From Altibacter lentus (GTDB lineage Bacteria > Bacteroidota > Bacteroidia > Flavobacteriales > Flavobacteriaceae), in contig NZ_KN050846.1 in NCBI RefSeq assembly GCF_000746845.1, forward strand, positions 1,504,963-1,568,962: 64,000 nt of DNA. The letters run 5' to 3'. The translations under genes and the position numbers were made by a program. Each line of letters begins with the position of its first letter. The first letter of the stretch is position 1. The notes beneath the pieces were generated by a model, which was not told where the DNA came from, did no database searches, and saw nothing but the letters and a program-made list of their open reading frames with translations. Of this stretch, positions 1-8,466 are shown piece by piece.

Positions 1-1239
1 TTCACCGATTCTGAACAACGGTATCGTCAACGATACGCAGACATGGTCGTGAATCCACATGTAAAGGAGGTCTTTAAGAAACGCACCAAGCTTTTCAACG
101 CCATGCGAACTTTCTTTAACGAACGCAATTATTTTGAAGTTGAAACACCAATTTTACAACCTATTCCAGGAGGTGCTGCGGCACGCCCTTTTGTGACCCA
201 TCATAACGCTTTGGATATTCCGTTGTACATGCGTATTGCCAATGAATTGTATTTGAAGCGATTGATCGTGGGAGGTTTCGATGGTGTTTATGAGTTCTCT
301 AAGAATTTCAGAAATGAAGGAATGGATCGTACGCATAATCCGGAATTTACTGCTATGGAGATTTATGTGGCGTACAAAGACTACAACTGGATGATGGATT
401 TTTGTGAAGAACTGCTGGAATTTTGTGCCACGGAAGTGAATGGAACCACAAAAGCGACATTTGGAAAATACGAGATCGATTTTAAAGCGCCCTACCCGCG
501 TATCACTATGGCCGATGCCATTGAGAAGTATACCGGATTCGATATCACCGGAAAAACGGAGGACGAGATTCGTGCCGCCGCCAAAAAACTGGGGGTGGAA
601 GTGGACGATACCATGGGGAAAGGAAAATTGATCGATGAGATCTTTGGTGAAAAATGTGAGGGTAATTTTATACAGCCTACTTTTATCACCGATTACCCCA
701 AAGAGATGAGTCCATTGTGTAAGGAGCACCGCGACAATCCCGAGCTTACCGAGCGATTCGAATTGATGGTCTGCGGAAAAGAGATCGCCAATGCCTACAG
801 TGAGTTGAACGATCCAATCGACCAAAGAGAACGATTTGAAGCCCAGCTGAAACTTGCCGAAAAAGGCGATGATGAGGCGACCCAATTCATCGACTTCGAT
901 TTCTTACGCGCTTTAGAGTACGGGATGCCGCCAACTTCGGGAATGGGAATAGGAATGGACCGATTGGTCATGTTCTTGACCAACAATGCTTCTATACAAG
1001 AGGTACTGTTCTTCCCGCAAATGCGCCCGGAGAAGAAAGCGGTGCAGGTCGAGCTCAACGAAGAAGAGAAAGCGGTCCTTGCACTACTAAAAACACATTC
1101 GCCCATAGACCTTAACGCATTAAAAGAAAAAAGCGGGTTGAGCAACAAAAAGTGGGACAAGAGCATCAAGCATCTCACAAAGAATAAGCTCGCAAAGGTA
1201 GAAAAGACAGGGGAAGGATTATTTGTGGAACTAGTATAA
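1..1239 (+). CDS. lysS: Lysyl-tRNA synthetase, class II (5' end outside window)
   Basis: The frame is open from base 1, so the N-terminal OB-fold anticodon-binding domain lies upstream of the window. The 412 visible codons begin with the family segment [13 protein letters not shown] and then contain the class II catalytic core. Motif 2 is seen as [14 protein letters not shown] and motif 3 as [13 protein letters not shown], with the lysine-pocket segment [14 protein letters not shown] between them. The enzyme charges tRNA-Lys with lysine in the cytoplasm. After the core ends at MRPEKK there is a further segment of about 65 residues that looks like a small helical, winged-helix-like tail ([19 protein letters not shown]). 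Such a tail is common in flavobacterial LysRS, by recollection. Identification is secure; only the missing 5' part is uncertain. Confidence 0.97.
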   Translation, partial: FTDSEQRYRQRYADMVVNPHVKEVFKKRTKLFNAMRTFFNERNYFEVETPILQPIPGGAAARPFVTHHNALDIPLYMRIANELYLKRLIVGGFDGVYEFSKNFRNEGMDRTHNPEFTAMEIYVAYKDYNWMMDFCEELLEFCATEVNGTTKATFGKYEIDFKAPYPRITMADAIEKYTGFDITGKTEDEIRAAAKKLGVEVDDTMGKGKLIDEIFGEKCEGNFIQPTFITDYPKEMSPLCKEHRDNPELTERFELMVCGKEIANAYSELNDPIDQRERFEAQLKLAEKGDDEATQFIDFDFLRALEYGMPPTSGMGIGMDRLVMFLTNNASIQEVLFFPQMRPEKKAVQVELNEEEKAVLALLKTHSPIDLNALKEKSGLSNKKWDKSIKHLTKNKLAKVEKTGEGLFVELV

Positions 1240-1241
1240 AA

Positions 1242-1277
1242 ACACCGCCCTCACCTTTTAATAAGGGAGAACGGTGT
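1242..1277 (-). terminator. Hairpin between convergent lysS and toroid protein gene
   Basis: ACACCG (1242-1247) pairs perfectly with CGGTGT (1272-1277), with an inner CCCT/AGGG pairing. On the minus strand the stem is followed by TTTTAT, so it best serves the gene ending at 1301. It may also stop lysS transcripts, although there is no T run on the plus side. Confidence 0.5.
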
Positions 1278-1300
1278 CTTCCACCAACCTAAATCCTATT

Positions 1301-2605
1301 TTATTCGCCTACCTTGCTCAGGTATTCAATATCGTTTTCAACCGTAAGAAGTAAAATGCTTGTGGCTGTACAAAACACCGGACTCGTGATGCAATGATGT
1401 CCGTTCCAACTTCCATCCTCGTTCTGGATCTTCAGGATACGCCCGCTCATATCGTTATACCATTTCTTCCAATCCTTGTCTTGATTCACCAAAAGTGATT
1501 CTCCGGTTTGTAAGAAGCTCAGGAACTCCTCTCCTCCATTATTCCCAAAGCCATTTAGTACGTCTTCGCGTTGGGCAGTTTCTTTTGCGGCCTTATAGAC
1601 ATTATAGGAAGTATTGTAATCGATTGCCTCTGCTTCTGAAAAGCCTGCTTTTTTAAGATTCTCCACAGAAATAGGAGCATCTGTCTTAATTTTACCCTCT
1701 CGTTTGGCCTTGTTGAGCATCTCTTCGGCTTTACGTGCTTCTTTTGCGCTGGCTCGAACACTCCCGCTTACCGCATAGAGCATTACACCGGCGCCGTCCT
1801 CGGTATTTACATTTCCGGTCTTTTCATCGTAATTGTCTTTTTGATAAGTTCGGGTGCGCTCTAAGACCGCCTTATCGACATCGGCACCCACCGACTCTGC
1901 CGCTTCCAATGCGCTATTGGCCAGACCACTTTGCAAAACACCTGCCCAACCTGCTCCGGTCTGTTTCCCTGAAGCATCGGTACCCTGCTGTATCTTGGCT
2001 ACACAAATATCAAGACAACGTGCCACTCGTTTTTTATCCATTCCTTGCAGATCGCGATCCAACAGATTGGAAAGGAATTGTGCCGTGATCACGGCATCGA
2101 TATTTTGACCCAGTTTCGATTGGATTTGAGTGTTGCGAACATCTGTGATATAAGGATCGTCCTTTCCGCTATTTTCTACCGTTTCCAGCAAAAAATTCAT
2201 TGCTCTTTTAAGGTTGTTGGCGTACATCCCTTTTTGAAGCGTTGTACCGCTTCGTAAAAATGCCATCCCAACCATGGCGGTCGTAGCAGGATCTGCCGGT
2301 ACGGCATGAGGATCCCTAATATGTTGTGCGTTGTGGCTTCCGGCGCCATAACCTCCGCCAGGCAATTGTGCTTCAGAAAGCCAAGAGAGTCCGTCGCGAA
2401 CAGATAATTGTAGGTTCTCGTCTGTTTTGAAGACATCGAAATCCTGTGAAGATTGTTCCCCCATTACAGTCATGAATACACAACCGTCAATAGGAGTCAG
2501 GAGTCGATTTGTTTCCGGGTAGGAATCCGCTTCAGAAGTAATTACAGTGAATATAGCACCTGCAAGCAGCAGCGGAAATGTGAGTAAGATCAATTTAGTT
2601 CTCAT
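1301..2605 (-). CDS. Exported prenyltransferase/squalene-cyclase-like alpha-toroid protein
   Basis: This 434-residue protein begins with a signal peptide or N-terminal anchor (MRTKLILLTFPLLLAGAIFTVI). It then shows toroid repeat features: a WLSEAQLPGGGYGAGSHN segment near residue 80, mid-protein helices, and a C-terminal QW-like motif IQNEDGSWNGHH followed by TATSILLLT. These resemble the prenyltransferase/squalene oxidase repeat fold also found in non-enzymatic secreted proteins. The DxDD catalytic motif of terpene cyclases is not visible, so enzymatic cyclisation is unlikely. The middle (about 250-360) is lysine- and glutamate-rich and lacks repeat hallmarks. The gene stands alone and converges with lysS. 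Its function is not known; a periplasmic or surface binding or structural role is a guess. Confidence 0.7.
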   Translation of the reverse strand: MRTKLILLTFPLLLAGAIFTVITSEADSYPETNRLLTPIDGCVFMTVMGEQSSQDFDVFKTDENLQLSVRDGLSWLSEAQLPGGGYGAGSHNAQHIRDPHAVPADPATTAMVGMAFLRSGTTLQKGMYANNLKRAMNFLLETVENSGKDDPYITDVRNTQIQSKLGQNIDAVITAQFLSNLLDRDLQGMDKKRVARCLDICVAKIQQGTDASGKQTGAGWAGVLQSGLANSALEAAESVGADVDKAVLERTRTYQKDNYDEKTGNVNTEDGAGVMLYAVSGSVRASAKEARKAEEMLNKAKREGKIKTDAPISVENLKKAGFSEAEAIDYNTSYNVYKAAKETAQREDVLNGFGNNGGEEFLSFLQTGESLLVNQDKDWKKWYNDMSGRILKIQNEDGSWNGHHCITSPVFCTATSILLLTVENDIEYLSKVGE

Positions 2606-2784
2606 TGTGTGTGGTTTTAAATTCCTTCCGAAACTACGGCAGTGTATCTAATGGAAAAAGGTCGTTTTAGGGAAATGGGGTTTTTGTTGAGGGAAACTAT
2701 ATTTTGCCGAAGGTTAGAATTTTAACCGTTGAAGGAATTCACTTTCGGTTGATTTTCCTATTTTTAGCAAAAAATTGAACAAAT

Positions 2785-4050
2785 ATGAAGAATATCAGTC
2801 TTTTAGTTCTCTTGGGACTATTTGTAACCTTGATTTCCTGCGGAAAGGATGATGAAGTGAGCGGAGATGGCGAAAGCCCTTCTACACCGTTGAATTTAAC
2901 AGCGACGAATGTTACCGACATGTCCTTGCAACTGGATTGGGAAGCAGCGACCGATAATATTGCAGTTACAGGCTACCGAGTGTATGAAGAGATATCCGGG
3001 ACGGTTGTTTCGGTGGGACCAACGATCACGACTTATAACGCCACCGGTCTTATGCCGGATACGGCCTACAAATATTATGTGACCGCTGTGGATGCTGCTG
3101 GAAACGAATCTGCCGAGAGCAATACGATAGAGCTGACTACAGCACTTACTCCCTTAGAATTCAAGACTAATCTTTCTGAAATGGGCGTCTTCACAGGAAA
3201 CTTGTCAAACATTAGCCCTGCTACCGGTGTACAATTGTATGAGATAAACAGTACCCTTTTTACCGATTATGCAGCCAAACAGCGGTTGATTCGTTTACCG
3301 GAAGGAAAAATGCTGAAATACGACGGCAACTTCCTACCTGTTTTTCCGGACAATACATTGATAGCCAAAACCTTTTATTACAATATAGACGATCGCGACC
3401 CTTCCCTTGGAAAACAGCTCATTGAGACCCGTATCTTTCTGAAAATTTCCGGAACATGGGAAGTTGGTGATTATATTTGGAATGCTTCCCAGACCGAAGC
3501 CGTCTATCGCGAAACAGGCAGCGAGATCCCTATAAGCTGGATAGACAGCGACGGGAATACCCAGAATATCGATTATTTGATCCCCTCAAAGCAAGATTGT
3601 TTTACCTGTCATAACAATAATGGTACAACCTTCCCTATTGGAATGAAATTGCGAAGTATGAACTTTGTGCCCAGCTATACCTCCATGAACCAGTTGGATT
3701 ATTTCGCCAACAATGGTCTGCTAGAAGGTCTTCCAAGCGCTTCGAGTGTCACTATCCTTCCCGATTGGACAGATGATGCAACCTACGATATCTTTGAGAG
3801 AGGGAGAGCCTATATCGACGTAAATTGTGCACATTGTCACCAACCGGGCGGAACCGTTAACAACTTCAATCTGGATTTTCGCTACGAAACCCCCTTCGAT
3901 GATACTGCCATCTTCCCGAATCGCGGAGAGATAGAGGCACGTATTCAAAGTACGCTTCCCACCTATCGTATGCCACAGCTGGGGCGTACCATTGTACACG
4001 ACGAAGCAGTAGCAATGTTACTGGACTATCTTCAGGCGATTGAAGACTAG
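2785..4050 (+). CDS. Lipoprotein with fibronectin III domain and two CxxCH haem motifs
   Basis: The 421-residue product has a lipoprotein signal peptide ending in a lipobox (LISC, Cys around residue 19). A fibronectin type III domain follows (about 33-118, with TPLNLTATNVTDMSLQLDW and a terminal IELTTA). A long beta-rich domain then carries two haem-attachment motifs, CFTCH near residue 274 and CAHCH near residue 352. This arrangement matches the SO2930/HNE_0200-type diheme cytochrome family, which in other bacteria can be linked to PQQ-type sugar dehydrogenase domains. It is probably a membrane-anchored periplasmic or surface electron-transfer protein. No dehydrogenase partner lies next to it. 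The ATG is preceded by an AT-rich leader and no Shine-Dalgarno sequence. The redox partner is unknown. Confidence 0.82.
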   Translation: MKNISLLVLLGLFVTLISCGKDDEVSGDGESPSTPLNLTATNVTDMSLQLDWEAATDNIAVTGYRVYEEISGTVVSVGPTITTYNATGLMPDTAYKYYVTAVDAAGNESAESNTIELTTALTPLEFKTNLSEMGVFTGNLSNISPATGVQLYEINSTLFTDYAAKQRLIRLPEGKMLKYDGNFLPVFPDNTLIAKTFYYNIDDRDPSLGKQLIETRIFLKISGTWEVGDYIWNASQTEAVYRETGSEIPISWIDSDGNTQNIDYLIPSKQDCFTCHNNNGTTFPIGMKLRSMNFVPSYTSMNQLDYFANNGLLEGLPSASSVTILPDWTDDATYDIFERGRAYIDVNCAHCHQPGGTVNNFNLDFRYETPFDDTAIFPNRGEIEARIQSTLPTYRMPQLGRTIVHDEAVAMLLDYLQAIED

Positions 4051-4072
4051 GTGATATTTGATTAATATAGAG

Positions 4073-4097
4073 AAAGCTGCCCTTTGGCAGCTTTTTT
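4073..4097 (+). terminator. Rho-independent terminator after diheme lipoprotein gene
   Basis: AAAGCTGCC (4073-4081), loop cttt, GGCAGCTTT (4086-4094), then a continued T run to 4097. It closes the 2785-4050 gene. Confidence 0.9.
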
Positions 4098-4184
4098 AAT
4101 GTTTTTTACTTTTCAGAAAAACACTTTTAAACCAATCTGAAATAAAAAGGTCATAGCTATATATAAATCTTAAACCGTAATACA

Positions 4185-4634
4185 ATGAAAAAGACAATCA
4201 TAGCACTAACATTGCTTATAAGCATGACCATGATCGCACAAACGCCGGACACCGATAAAAAGGAGATGCGTAAGGAGATGAGACAAAAAATGAAGGATCT
4301 TACACCCGAACAGGCGGCAGATCTACAAACCAAGAAACTCACCTTGGCATTAGACCTTTCTGAAGCCCAGCAAAAAGAGATAAAATCATTGGCGCTTGAA
4401 GAAGCTATAAAAAGGAAAGCGCGTTCTGCAGATCGTAAAGATCGAACTGAAATGACCACTACTGAGTTGTATGAGCATAAAGCGATGATGATGGAAGAAA
4501 AGATCGCTTATAAAGTTAAAATGAAGAAGATTTTAACCGAACCTCAATATGAAAAGTGGGAGAAAATGTCGGCGAACAGAGGAAGAGGCTTGAAAAAACA
4601 TGCAAAAAAGAAAGGCGATTCAAAAAATAAATAG
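4185..4634 (+). CDS. Small exported Spy/LTxxQ-like protein
   Basis: This 149-residue protein has a signal peptide (MKKTIIALTLLISMTMIAQ) and a highly charged all-helical body. The pattern LTPEQ...LDLSEAQQKEI...LTEPQYEKW repeats the LTxxQ-type element of the Spy/CpxP periplasmic chaperone superfamily. The C-terminus is Lys-rich. It is probably a soluble periplasmic helical protein involved in envelope stress or protein protection, which is inferred from the family. The gene at 4718 encodes a second, smaller protein of the same general type, so the two look like a functional pair transcribed in the same direction, though a likely separate promoter lies between them. Confidence 0.72.
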   Translation: MKKTIIALTLLISMTMIAQTPDTDKKEMRKEMRQKMKDLTPEQAADLQTKKLTLALDLSEAQQKEIKSLALEEAIKRKARSADRKDRTEMTTTELYEHKAMMMEEKIAYKVKMKKILTEPQYEKWEKMSANRGRGLKKHAKKKGDSKNK

Positions 4635-4659
4635 TCAAATTAGTTTTTTGGCGTAATTC

Positions 4660-4691
4660 TTGGTTAATTGTTACTAAATTAGTTACTTTAG
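4660..4691 (+). promoter_or_regulatory. Candidate flavobacterial promoter for the 4718 gene
   Basis: TTG (4660-4662) is followed by 21 bases and TACTTTAG (4684-4691), one mismatch from TAnnTTTG. The predicted start point lies a few bases further on, about 22 bases before the ATG at 4718. Confidence 0.45.
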
Positions 4692-4695
4692 TAAC
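4670..4695. repeat. Perfect inverted repeat overlapping the -7 region
   Basis: GTTACTAAA (4670-4678) and TTTAGTAAC (4687-4695) are exact reverse complements separated by 8 bases. The dyad covers the candidate -7 box of the 4718 gene, so it could be an operator or a 5'-leader stem. No regulator gene is adjacent. Confidence 0.6.
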
Positions 4696-4717
4696 CTTAA
4701 ATTTAATTTTAGAAACA

Positions 4718-5068
4718 ATGAAAAATCTATTTAAAGTTGTTGCCTTTGCATTCATTTTCGTACTTGGTACAGGTGCCATGAGCGCACAAACACTATCTCA
4801 GGATCAAGACAGACCGGAAGTGGTTGCTAAAAAGAAAGCAGACCAACTTACGTCACAGTTAGATCTGAACGGCGACCAACAACGAGCTTTGTTTAGAGCG
4901 TATACGGCATATGAATCCAATTATAGAAAATATATTGTAGGAAAGGATTCTAACAATGCAGACGTTGTTACAAGCAAGAAAAAATATGAAGAGGCCTTAA
5001 AAGAAAGCGCCAGAAAAACTTTGACGGAAGCCCAGTATAAAAAGTGGCTTACCATAGAAAAGTTATAG
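4718..5068 (+). CDS. Small exported helical protein, Spy/LTxxQ-like
   Basis: The 116-residue product has a signal peptide (MKNLFKVVAFAFIFVLGTGAMSAQ) and a helical body. Two helix-hairpin elements can be seen: QLDLNGDQQRALFRAYTAYESNYRKY and LTEAQYKKWL. The second is very close to the LTEPQYEKW element of the gene just upstream. It is most likely a periplasmic relative of that protein. A strong terminator follows 20 bases after the stop. A dyad-overlapped promoter in front suggests its own regulation. No enzyme motif is present and its precise function is unknown. Confidence 0.68.
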   Translation: MKNLFKVVAFAFIFVLGTGAMSAQTLSQDQDRPEVVAKKKADQLTSQLDLNGDQQRALFRAYTAYESNYRKYIVGKDSNNADVVTSKKKYEEALKESARKTLTEAQYKKWLTIEKL

Positions 5069-5088
5069 CCAATTTGCTATTAAAAGAG

Positions 5089-5117
5089 AAGCCCTCCATT
5101 TCATGGAGGGCTTTTTT
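5089..5117. terminator. Strong bidirectional terminator
   Basis: AAGCCCTCCAT (5089-5099), loop ttc, ATGGAGGGCTT (5103-5113), then Ts to 5117. It ends the plus-strand 4718 gene. It also lies directly at the hemL stop (5116-5118) on the minus strand, where a weaker TTCTCTTTTA tract follows the stem. Confidence 0.92.
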
Positions 5118-6405
5118 ATGTTAAACGGGGTGCTATTCGGCCACATGCCGCAATGGTCGCATCCAGATCTTCGTAGGTAAGTGCTTCGGAAAGAAACCAG
5201 GTTTCAAAAGCACTGGGTGCAATATAGATCCCTTCAGAAAGCATTCCGTGGAAGAATGTTTTAAACGCTTTACTATTGGCTTGTGCCGCTGTTTCAAAAT
5301 TTGTTACAGGTATTTCAGAAAAATGGACCGAGATCATCGAACCTACTCTATTTATAGTATGAGGTATTGAGTGCTGCGCCAAAACCTTGGCCAGTCCTCG
5401 ATGTAAATATTCGGTTTTCTCCTGTAGTGAAGTGTAGATCTCGGGGCTCGCGTTCAATTCCTGCAACATAGCCAGTCCGGCGGCCATCGCCAACGGATTC
5501 CCACTAAGGGTTCCAGCCTGATAAACGGGGCCTAAGGGGGCCAGATATTCCATGATCTCATTGCGTGCCGCGAAAGCACCCACGGGAAGCCCGCCTCCTA
5601 TTACCTTTCCAAAAGTTACAATATCGGCCTTGATACCATACAATTCTTGTACTCCACCTTTCGCCAATCGGAAACCGGTCATTACTTCATCGAAGATGAG
5701 GAGTATATTATTGGTATCGCAAAGATCGCGTAATCCTTCAAGAAATCCTTCCGCAGGGGGTATACATCCCATGTTGCCGGCCACCGGTTCAACAATAATG
5801 CACGCGATCGCTCCTTTATTTTCTGAAATGATCTCCCGTACGTGCCCGATATCGTTGTATCTGGCAAGCAGGGTATCTTTTGCCGTACCCTGAGTAACGC
5901 CGGGGCTATTAGGACTGCCAAAAGTAACCGCACCACTCCCCGCCTGAATCAAAAAGGAATCGCTATGACCGTGGTAACATCCGGCAAATTTTATGATCTT
6001 GTCCCTTCCGGTAAACCCTCTTGCCAGACGAACCGCACTCATGCATGCTTCGGTACCACTGTTCACAAAACGTATCTTGTCAATATTTGGCACCATAGCC
6101 ACAGCCAAGGAGGCAATAGAGGTTTCTATCTCGGTTGGCATTCCAAAGGATGTTCCTTGTTGGGCTTTTTCGATCACGGCATCCACTACGGGTTGATGTG
6201 CGTGACCCAGGATCATGGGCCCCCACGAATTAATATAATCGATAAGCTTGTTTCCATCGGCATCATACAAATAGGCTCCTTTCGCCTTTTCAACAAAGAT
6301 GGGATCTCCGCCTACGGCCTTAAAGGCCCGTACCGGAGAATTGACTCCGCCGGGAATGTATTGTTGTGCTTCAGCGAACAATGCGCTGCTTCTTTTATAG
6401 ATCAT
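5116..6405 (-). CDS. hemL: Glutamate-1-semialdehyde 2,1-aminomutase
   Basis: This PLP enzyme of 429 residues, the usual length, converts glutamate-1-semialdehyde to 5-aminolevulinate in the C5 pathway of haem synthesis. Diagnostic segments are the N-terminal [13 protein letters not shown], the substrate region [11 protein letters not shown], the aspartate motif [12 protein letters not shown], and the PLP lysine within [16 protein letters not shown]. It is the last gene of a minus-strand group with the glucosaminidase (7-base gap) and the desulfhydrase homologue. The stop codon sits inside the terminator. Identification is secure. Confidence 0.97.
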   Translation of the reverse strand: MIYKRSSALFAEAQQYIPGGVNSPVRAFKAVGGDPIFVEKAKGAYLYDADGNKLIDYINSWGPMILGHAHQPVVDAVIEKAQQGTSFGMPTEIETSIASLAVAMVPNIDKIRFVNSGTEACMSAVRLARGFTGRDKIIKFAGCYHGHSDSFLIQAGSGAVTFGSPNSPGVTQGTAKDTLLARYNDIGHVREIISENKGAIACIIVEPVAGNMGCIPPAEGFLEGLRDLCDTNNILLIFDEVMTGFRLAKGGVQELYGIKADIVTFGKVIGGGLPVGAFAARNEIMEYLAPLGPVYQAGTLSGNPLAMAAGLAMLQELNASPEIYTSLQEKTEYLHRGLAKVLAQHSIPHTINRVGSMISVHFSEIPVTNFETAAQANSKAFKTFFHGMLSEGIYIAPSAFETWFLSEALTYEDLDATIAACGRIAPRLT

Positions 6406-6412
6406 AGAAAAC

Positions 6413-7258
6413 TTAGTGATTCTTTACAGGGTGCAAATATAATACTTGACCAATAGAAATCGTATCAGAAACGAGTCCGTTGTATTCCTTTAACGTATCA
6501 ACGGTAATGTTGAATCGGCGTGCGATGCTATATAATGTATCTCCTTTTTGCACCGCATAGGTTCCGATCTTTGAATCATCGGGGTTCAAGAAATTCGCAT
6601 TGGTACCAAGCACTTCATTGTCGAACTTGGTGAGATCATAACGCTCGATGATACTAATTAATTTTTCAGGATACTTGGGATCGGTCGCATAGCCTGCTTT
6701 CCGAAGTCCTTTCGCCCAACCCTTATAATCGTCCTTTCTCAATTTAAAGAGATCTTGATATCTACTGCGCTGTGTAAGGAACAAGGAGTGATCCCTGAAT
6801 GAATATTTAGGGTCCTTATATTTTCTGAAACATTCTTGGAGCTCATCGTCGTCGTGATACACACGGTCACCGGTCCATTCCTTATGACATTTTATACCAA
6901 AATGATTATTCGCTTTACTGGTAAGCTCTCCTCTTCCTGCACCGCTCTCTAAAATACCTTGTGCCAGTGTGATACTGGCCGGAATTCCATACTGCAACAT
7001 TTCTTCCATTGCAATGGTGCTGTAGCTGGCGATATATGCTGAAACGATTTCGGCATAGGAAGCATCCTTTTTTGGAACAATGATCTCGGTCTTAGGCGTT
7101 TCCTCAAGTGAGGATGTAGTCTTTTCTGTCGTTTTTCGTTCCACCACAATTCTTTCGGTACGCGGTTTTTTACGGGTTTCAGTTACCCTTTTTTTCGATT
7201 TACAACCAGTGGCAAGAAGTAAGGTGATGCACAAGATCGTAAGTATTCTGTATAGCAT
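6413..7258 (-). CDS. Glucosaminidase-LysM lipoprotein (peptidoglycan hydrolase)
   Basis: A 281-residue lipoprotein: [19 protein letters not shown] provides the lipobox and is followed by a basic linker. A glucosaminidase domain (about 70-205) contains [19 protein letters not shown] with the likely catalytic Glu, and NNHFGIKCH. One LysM domain at the C-terminus ([20 protein letters not shown]) binds peptidoglycan. It probably cleaves glycan strands during wall growth or division. I place the start at the ATG at 7258, not the in-frame TTG at 7267. That ATG begins a normal lipoprotein signal and leaves one base after the preceding gene's stop, suggesting translational coupling. Confidence 0.88.
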   Translation of the reverse strand: MLYRILTILCITLLLATGCKSKKRVTETRKKPRTERIVVERKTTEKTTSSLEETPKTEIIVPKKDASYAEIVSAYIASYSTIAMEEMLQYGIPASITLAQGILESGAGRGELTSKANNHFGIKCHKEWTGDRVYHDDDELQECFRKYKDPKYSFRDHSLFLTQRSRYQDLFKLRKDDYKGWAKGLRKAGYATDPKYPEKLISIIERYDLTKFDNEVLGTNANFLNPDDSKIGTYAVQKGDTLYSIARRFNITVDTLKEYNGLVSDTISIGQVLYLHPVKNH

Positions 7259-7259
7259 A

Positions 7260-8198
7260 TTAAACAATAATTTGAGGTAAGTTCCTTTGTTTCAATCGTT
7301 GGTTCATTCCGGGTATCCCTTGCAAACCGCCTGTATGGACCGCTAAAATACGGCTATTTTTTTTGAAATACCCTTTTTCTATCAAGTCCAGAATACCAAA
7401 TACCATTTTACCCGTATAGACCGGGTCCAGCAATATCCCAGTATCCTCCCGGAAGTTATTTATACAACGAATCAATTGTTCATCTATTTTGGCGTAACCA
7501 CCAAAACTATACGCATCGGTAATCGAAAAATTGGTCTTCGTCGTATATTGTTTCACTGTTTTTTTCTGAAATGTTCCCTGTAATGCCGAAAATCCTAGCA
7601 CGGTTTGATGTGAATAGGATGACTCTACCAAACCTGCCAAAGTGCCTCCCGTTCCCACCGATGTACAAATTACATCGTACTTTTCATGATCCGAGGTGAG
7701 TATTTCGGCGCATCCTTGTACCGCTAATGAATTCGTCCCTCCCTCCGGAATGATGTAAGTTTCCGTATATTTCTTCCGAAGCAATTCTATATAACCGGCA
7801 TCTTCCTTTTGTCTATATATCTCCCGTGAAATGAATTCCAGTTTCATTCCTTGTGTTTCAGCATAGGAAAGTGTGGGATTACTATCATACTTTTTTGCAA
7901 GTTCTTCACCCCTAATAATCCCTATAGTCTTAAAACCAAACATAGCACCGATTCCGGCTACGGCAGCGATATGATTGGAGTAAGCCCCTCCAAATGTAAG
8001 CAAAGTCGTACAGTTCGCATTCCGGGCCTTTTCTATATTATATTTTAGTTTTCGGTATTTATTTCCTGAAATGATAGGGTGAAGTTGATCTTCCCTTAAA
8101 ATGGAAAGGGTGCATTCTCTAGCAGTAAGAACGGGCAAATGAATTTCTTGAGTTGGAATTGACGGAGTTTCAGAAAAAAGGATGGAATTCAGTGTCAT
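7260..8198 (-). CDS. 1-aminocyclopropane-1-carboxylate deaminase / D-cysteine desulfhydrase family
   Basis: A fold-type II PLP enzyme of 312 residues. The PLP lysine lies in ISGNKYRKLKYNI, a substrate segment reads FGGAYSNHIAAVAGIG, and the phosphate-binding glycine loop reads SVGTGGTLAGL. The family includes ACC deaminase and D-cysteine desulfhydrase, and the sequence alone does not separate the two activities; D-cysteine desulfhydrase is the commoner role in bacteria outside plant symbioses. The start is the ATG at 8198 (MTLNSILF), because the upstream in-frame TTG at 8264 adds 22 residues without family similarity. It heads the run to the glucosaminidase and hemL. Confidence 0.85.
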   Translation of the reverse strand: MTLNSILFSETPSIPTQEIHLPVLTARECTLSILREDQLHPIISGNKYRKLKYNIEKARNANCTTLLTFGGAYSNHIAAVAGIGAMFGFKTIGIIRGEELAKKYDSNPTLSYAETQGMKLEFISREIYRQKEDAGYIELLRKKYTETYIIPEGGTNSLAVQGCAEILTSDHEKYDVICTSVGTGGTLAGLVESSYSHQTVLGFSALQGTFQKKTVKQYTTKTNFSITDAYSFGGYAKIDEQLIRCINNFREDTGILLDPVYTGKMVFGILDLIEKGYFKKNSRILAVHTGGLQGIPGMNQRLKQRNLPQIIV

Positions 8199-8404
8199 AC
8201 AACCCTGGCGATTATCGAGATTCGAATATTTTACAAATAACGCAAAAAACACATTGGATAGCAATAACTCTTTAAAAGATACCTAATATTTTATGTATCA
8301 GACAATTAATCTTTTAATGAACACTGCGTAAAATTCGCCTACAACGCCAGATAAAATTAACACATTCTTACGGATTTTGTTAAACTTTTATGTTGTTCGT
8401 CGAT

Positions 8405-8412
8405 TAATTTTG
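8405..8412 (+). promoter_or_regulatory. TAnnTTTG box upstream of the 8467 surface protein
   Basis: TAATTTTG matches the -7 consensus exactly. The nearest upstream TTG elements are 9 and 25 bases away, outside the usual spacing, so support is partial. The rest of the 268-base divergent gap (8199-8466) is AT-rich with no gene recognised. Confidence 0.35.
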
Positions 8413-8466
8413 TATTTCAGCGATTTATTATCATATTATTGTAGGAAATTTCCTAACAAGAAACTT

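Noticed and set aside
154-885. Long minus-strand open frame opposite lysS
   Set aside because: It lies wholly antisense to the highly conserved lysS coding sequence, and its translation has no family features. Similar antisense frames opposite hemL, hutU, paaZ, paaH and hppA were left out for the same reason.
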